Assembly (NCBI GenBank): GCA_041590075.1
Contig: JBFHUL010000102.1
Span: 1 to 9,921, forward strand
From: PZPK01 sp041590075
GTDB lineage: Bacteria > Pseudomonadota > Gammaproteobacteria > Pseudomonadales > Oleiphilaceae
Direction of reading: 5' to 3'
DNA: 9,921 bases
Made by a program: the position numbers and the translations under genes. This document shows, one piece after another, positions 6,685 to 9,921 of the stretch. Below the pieces are notes generated by a model. That model saw only the letters and a program-made list of their open reading frames with translations. It was not told the DNA's origin and searched no databases. How positions within the stretch are numbered: the first letter of the stretch is position 1; each line of letters begins with the position of its first letter.

Positions 6685-9399
6685 ATGCACAAGTATCGCA
6701 GTCTTTCAGCGCGGCTTAGCTATCACGCACTGAGTAGGCCACATTCTCCAGCCGTGGTCAGCACGCGGCGTAACTGGAGCTATCGTGAGCTCTGGCAGCG
6801 GGTGCAGCAAGAGATGCTGAGAATACGTGACTCGCATTTGCCAAATAACGCGACGGTAGGGCTGTTTTGCGACAACGATGTCGAACATCTGGTGCTCAGT
6901 CTGGCGGTCGATGGGCTGGGGCTTACAGCTTGTTCTATTCCGGATTATGAATCGCAATCCACGCAGGAGCGAATGGCTAAACAGGCTGGCATTACCCATC
7001 GTCTTAGCTGCACTGGTGCATGCCTGCGCGATGTAGGCTACGAAAAGGCTGGGCTGATTGAACCGGCTTTAGATGCGCGTATGCTGTTTTCTACTTCGGG
7101 CACCACTGGTGCACCGAAACTCGTAGTGCTGTCTTCCTCCGATCTGGTTGCGCAGGCAGCACGGCATATCCAGTCTTCAGCACAACGCTTCGCCTGTATT
7201 GCGTCGATGGCTCATAACTTTTGCCGGCGCCACCGGCTTTATTGTGTAGCGATGGGCGCCACCAACGTGTTTCTTGATCATGATCCCCAAGCTCTGGTGG
7301 CGCAGTGCAGACAGCTTGAGGTGAACGTCTTGCATGTTACCGGCTTTCAGGCGCGACAGCTGCTAGCTATCTCTGAAGCCAGCGAGTTGGCGGGAGTGCG
7401 ACTGAAAACTGGGGGATCACCTGTTTCCCTAACACTTCGCTCAGGGCTGCGCGAGCGCGTCAGCGACCAATTGCAATGCGGTTACGGGACCACCGAAACG
7501 GGTGCCATCGCCTTTACCGACGCGGCAGATGAAGAGGCGGGTGAGAGTGTGGGGAGGCCCCTGCCGGGTGTGAGGGTGCGCGTCGTGGATCCGCAGCGCC
7601 GTACGCTGCCGGTCGGAGAGCAGGGCGAGCTGGCGGTTCAATGTGAGGGCATGTTTCGTGGCTATCTGCATGATGCCGAACGCACGCAGGCTCGCTTGAA
7701 TAATGGCTGGTTTTATACCGGCGATGTAGGCCGCTTGGATGAGCAGGGGCGTATTCATTTGTGTGGTCGCATGGATGATATGTTCGTGTTTAATAGCATG
7801 AATATCTATCCTCAGGAAATTGAGTCTCTTTTGTGTGAGCACCCACAAGTATGCGAAGCGCTCGTTGTCCCCAAGCTCTCTGCAGTGCATGGCCATATTC
7901 CCGTTGCTTTGGTTGTTGGTCAAAATGGTCAGGTGCTTGAACTTGCCAGCCTCTCGCGCTTCGCGCGTGAACGCGCCGGGCTGCGCAGCCCTAGGCAATT
8001 TCGTCAGGTGCCATCACTGCCCAGAACGGCCACCGGAAAAGTGTCTCGCACACTGGCGAAACGTCATGTCAGCGAGTACCACGATCTGCGCTCAGGGATT
8101 GCTCGAGTGGTGAGGCGGCAGACAACATTCTCGCGGCGAGCGCTGGAAGAATTTTCACGTGCAGAAGGCGACGTGGCTCTGAATGCCTTACACATGGATT
8201 CATTGGCGCGAATGGAATTACTGGTCATGCTGGAGCTTGAATACGATTGTATTTTGACTCTCGAGGAACTCGCCCGGCTGCCCGGTCTCAATGCGCTGGT
8301 GGATGTTATTGAATCGCGTATTGCAGCGGCATCGACCACTACCCCAGAAAAAGCACCTGACTCCAATCCCGGCAAGCGGGATTTGCTTACGTTGAGTGCG
8401 TCTGCGCCAAGAGTAGTGCGCCTCTTCCGGCGACTATTACACTATTGCAGTTGTGTTGCGCATCTGAATAGAGTGCTAGAGACCTTGTCACGTAGGCTGA
8501 CACCTGAAGACATGATGGTGCTTGATACCTGGCATCAAAATGCGCGTCTTTTTCCCGATGGTTGGCCTGATAACTATCACGAGGCATTGGGAAGCTGGCT
8601 GGCACGCATCGGCCGGTTGATGGCTGACAGCGGTAAAACCGAAGCGGAGAGATACCAGTGCCAACGTTTGCGGCCTACCGTGCGTTTATTCAAGGGTGTG
8701 GGAGAGCGCCGTGATAAAACCTTGCTTGTGTGCTTCTCCGCCCGGGGTGGCCATACTATCGGTGTGCCTAATGCGGTGTTATTACAACACGCGACATCCA
8801 GCCGGCATGATGTGTTAGTGATAAGTGAGCCGCTGGCGCATAGCTATTGGCATGGCGTACCACATATTGGTACTTCGATGATGGCGATAATGCGTTGGTT
8901 GAATTCTCTGGAGTGGGTAAGGGAGTACGCAGGCCTCCGCACTGTGGGCAGCAGTGCGGGGGGTTATCCGGCGGTGCTCGCGGGGTACATGCTGGGCGCT
9001 TCGCATTCGTTGAGTATCGCTGGCCGGTTTCACCGACCCCATCAACATCCGTTTCGATTCACCCAGCGGGTCTTCTACCTGCTGCAAGCACGTATCATAC
9101 ATAACGCGCCCGATATTACGCTGTACTATGCAGGGGATAGTCGGCGTGATCGCCGCTTCGCGAAGATTGTGGCGCTGCTTTCCGGCGGCCGGGCAAAGGC
9201 CTTGCAATTTACCGAGCGAAAAGTACATCAGGTGTTGGCCATGCTGGGTGAGCAGGGGTCACTGTCGGCATTTATGCGTCATGAGCTCTTCGCTACGGAG
9301 AACGAAGAGCATATGCTACCGCAATTAATGCCCCGTCATGCTTCGATAAAGGATGAAAAAGCCCGCCAGGGCGGACACGCTGAGCACCATGGTGTTTAG
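6685..9399 (+). CDS. NRPS-like fusion: adenylation - acyl carrier - alpha/beta-hydrolase
   Basis: The product has 904 residues. Residues 10-460 are an ANL adenylation domain: STSGTTGAPK (136-145), YGTTETG (267-273), YTGD (344-347), GRMDD (361-365) and the catalytic Lys452 in TATGKVSR. It should activate a carboxylic acid with ATP. Residues 475-547 are a carrier domain with phosphopantetheine Ser506 in LHMDSLARMEL, closer to acyl than to peptidyl carriers. A variable linker (550-575) and an unassigned helical stretch (575-665) follow. Residues 675-870 look like an alpha/beta hydrolase with the nucleophile elbow GSSAGG (Ser757) and possible acid and base at Asp818 and His848. It could release the product as a thioesterase. 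No condensation, ketosynthase or reductase domain is visible, so one substrate unit is loaded without chain extension. A GGAGAG ribosome site precedes the ATG. The last 75 bp overlap the convergent transporter gene. The substrate is not readable. Confidence 0.87.
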   Translation: MHKYRSLSARLSYHALSRPHSPAVVSTRRNWSYRELWQRVQQEMLRIRDSHLPNNATVGLFCDNDVEHLVLSLAVDGLGLTACSIPDYESQSTQERMAKQAGITHRLSCTGACLRDVGYEKAGLIEPALDARMLFSTSGTTGAPKLVVLSSSDLVAQAARHIQSSAQRFACIASMAHNFCRRHRLYCVAMGATNVFLDHDPQALVAQCRQLEVNVLHVTGFQARQLLAISEASELAGVRLKTGGSPVSLTLRSGLRERVSDQLQCGYGTTETGAIAFTDAADEEAGESVGRPLPGVRVRVVDPQRRTLPVGEQGELAVQCEGMFRGYLHDAERTQARLNNGWFYTGDVGRLDEQGRIHLCGRMDDMFVFNSMNIYPQEIESLLCEHPQVCEALVVPKLSAVHGHIPVALVVGQNGQVLELASLSRFARERAGLRSPRQFRQVPSLPRTATGKVSRTLAKRHVSEYHDLRSGIARVVRRQTTFSRRALEEFSRAEGDVALNALHMDSLARMELLVMLELEYDCILTLEELARLPGLNALVDVIESRIAAASTTTPEKAPDSNPGKRDLLTLSASAPRVVRLFRRLLHYCSCVAHLNRVLETLSRRLTPEDMMVLDTWHQNARLFPDGWPDNYHEALGSWLARIGRLMADSGKTEAERYQCQRLRPTVRLFKGVGERRDKTLLVCFSARGGHTIGVPNAVLLQHATSSRHDVLVISEPLAHSYWHGVPHIGTSMMAIMRWLNSLEWVREYAGLRTVGSSAGGYPAVLAGYMLGASHSLSIAGRFHRPHQHPFRFTQRVFYLLQARIIHNAPDITLYYAGDSRRDRRFAKIVALLSGGRAKALQFTERKVHQVLAMLGEQGSLSAFMRHELFATENEEHMLPQLMPRHASIKDEKARQGGHAEHHGV

Positions 9400-9921
9400 C
9401 GTGTCCGCGCGAATTCTTTGATTCAACTGGCCCGAAAACCAGAAGCCGGCGAGCATGCCCGGTAGGAGTGCGAGTGCTAACATGGCTTCCTTTATTCCCA
9501 GCCGTCCTGCCCCGTAAAGCGCTGCGAGAGACATGAGACCGGCAGGTACAAATATCGCCGACAGGGTGCCCCGCAGACGCTGCCCATGCATGCGTTGAAA
9601 CACCAGGGCAAGCGGAGGCCCTCCAATCGCGGTGATTGTTCCCATAAATCCCGACAGACCTGAGGCAAGGCTGAGCGTGCCTTTTCCGGGCAGGGCGGGC
9701 GAGCGAAACATGCTCAGTGCCACGCCCAGTAGCACGATGCTACCCAGAAAGTATCCCAGTTGTTGTTGCGAAATGTGGTGGATGATCTGTGCGGCGAGCC
9801 CAATCCCGATGGCCATGCCAGGCAAGGCCCAAAGCACATCCTGACGCTGCACTGCACGAAAATCGCGTTGGAGAATCATCATGGGAAGAAGCATACCAAT
9901 CATGATCATGGGGGCCGGGAC
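9325..9921 (-). CDS. TauE/SafE-family membrane transporter, 5'-truncated
   Basis: At least 198 residues are visible, with the frame open through the window edge, so the N-terminal membrane helices are missing. The methionine at 9909 is probably internal, since VPAP precedes it in frame. The product is strongly hydrophobic with about six membrane segments. TauE/SafE traits include VPAPMIMIGMLLP at the visible start, PGMAIGIGLAA, the repeat-like LSGFMGTITAIGGPPLALVFQR near the middle and ALAGFFILYRS at the end. The family exports or imports small anions such as sulfite, sulfoacetate or related organosulfur compounds; the substrate here is unknown. It is convergent with the adenylation gene and overlaps its final 25 codons in the opposite strand. 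No operon link to the biosynthetic genes follows from this orientation. Confidence 0.87.
   Translation of the reverse strand, partial: VPAPMIMIGMLLPMMILQRDFRAVQRQDVLWALPGMAIGIGLAAQIIHHISQQQLGYFLGSIVLLGVALSMFRSPALPGKGTLSLASGLSGFMGTITAIGGPPLALVFQRMHGQRLRGTLSAIFVPAGLMSLAALYGAGRLGIKEAMLALALLPGMLAGFWFSGQLNQRIRADTLNTMVLSVSALAGFFILYRSMTGH
9356..9376 (-). terminator. Terminator-like hairpin inside the transporter 3' coding end
   Basis: Read on the minus strand, GTCCGCC (9376-9370) pairs with GGCGGGC (9367-9361) across a 2-nt loop, with one G-U pair, and is followed directly by five T (9360-9356). This is the shape of a Rho-independent terminator, yet it sits within the coding sequence, 31 bp before the stop codon of the transporter. 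The same bases encode the normal SALAGFF of the protein, so the shape may be incidental. Confidence 0.35.
9371..9408. repeat. Perfect 11-bp inverted repeat at the convergent overlap
   Basis: GCGGACACGCT (9371-9381) and AGCGTGTCCGC (9398-9408) are exact reverse complements, separated by 16 bases that themselves contain the palindrome CACCATGGTG. The stop codon of the adenylation gene (9397-9399) lies at the edge of the right arm. On the + strand it could be a 3' hairpin protecting or ending the operon mRNA, although no T-tract follows. Confidence 0.6.

Noticed and set aside
7441..7998. Open frame of 185 codons on the minus strand
   Set aside because: It lies wholly within the adenylation domain, where the + strand shows YGTTETG, YTGD and GRMDD motifs. 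The antisense product resembles nothing known.

Overview
The window looks like chromosomal DNA of a free-living gammaproteobacterium. This is inferred from a LapG-type periplasmic cysteine protease, a DUF1329 exported protein, a DM13 protein, Shine-Dalgarno sites before most genes, and moderate GC content; I cannot name the genus. There are no tRNA or rRNA genes, no insertion sequences and no CRISPR arrays.

Left part (1-4874): a 5'-truncated low-specificity threonine aldolase faces a LapG-like periplasmic cysteine protease. After a 319-bp divergent spacer comes a secreted Nep1-like protein (NLP/NPP1 cytolysin family) with an intact GHRHDWE motif, then a terminator-like hairpin and a small membrane-anchored DM13 protein. 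A DUF1329 exported protein converges on the DM13 gene, with a strong hairpin between them.

Middle and right part (5151-9399): a tight three-gene operon on the + strand. It encodes (i) a heme-oxygenase-like diiron oxidase (HDO) with a CADD-type ligand set, (ii) a class I SAM methyltransferase overlapping the first gene by 8 bp, and (iii) a 904-residue protein made of an ANL adenylation domain, an acyl carrier domain, an uncharacterised helical linker and an alpha/beta-hydrolase-like domain. Together they look like a compact biosynthetic cassette. A carboxylic acid would be activated and loaded on the carrier, oxidised by the HDO enzyme, methylated, and released by the fused hydrolase. Substrate, product and order of steps cannot be read from sequence. 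This is the best candidate for an undescribed system here.

Right edge (9325-9921): a truncated TauE/SafE-family membrane transporter runs convergently. Its last 25 codons overlap the 3' end of the adenylation gene, and the overlap holds two mutually exclusive inverted repeats.
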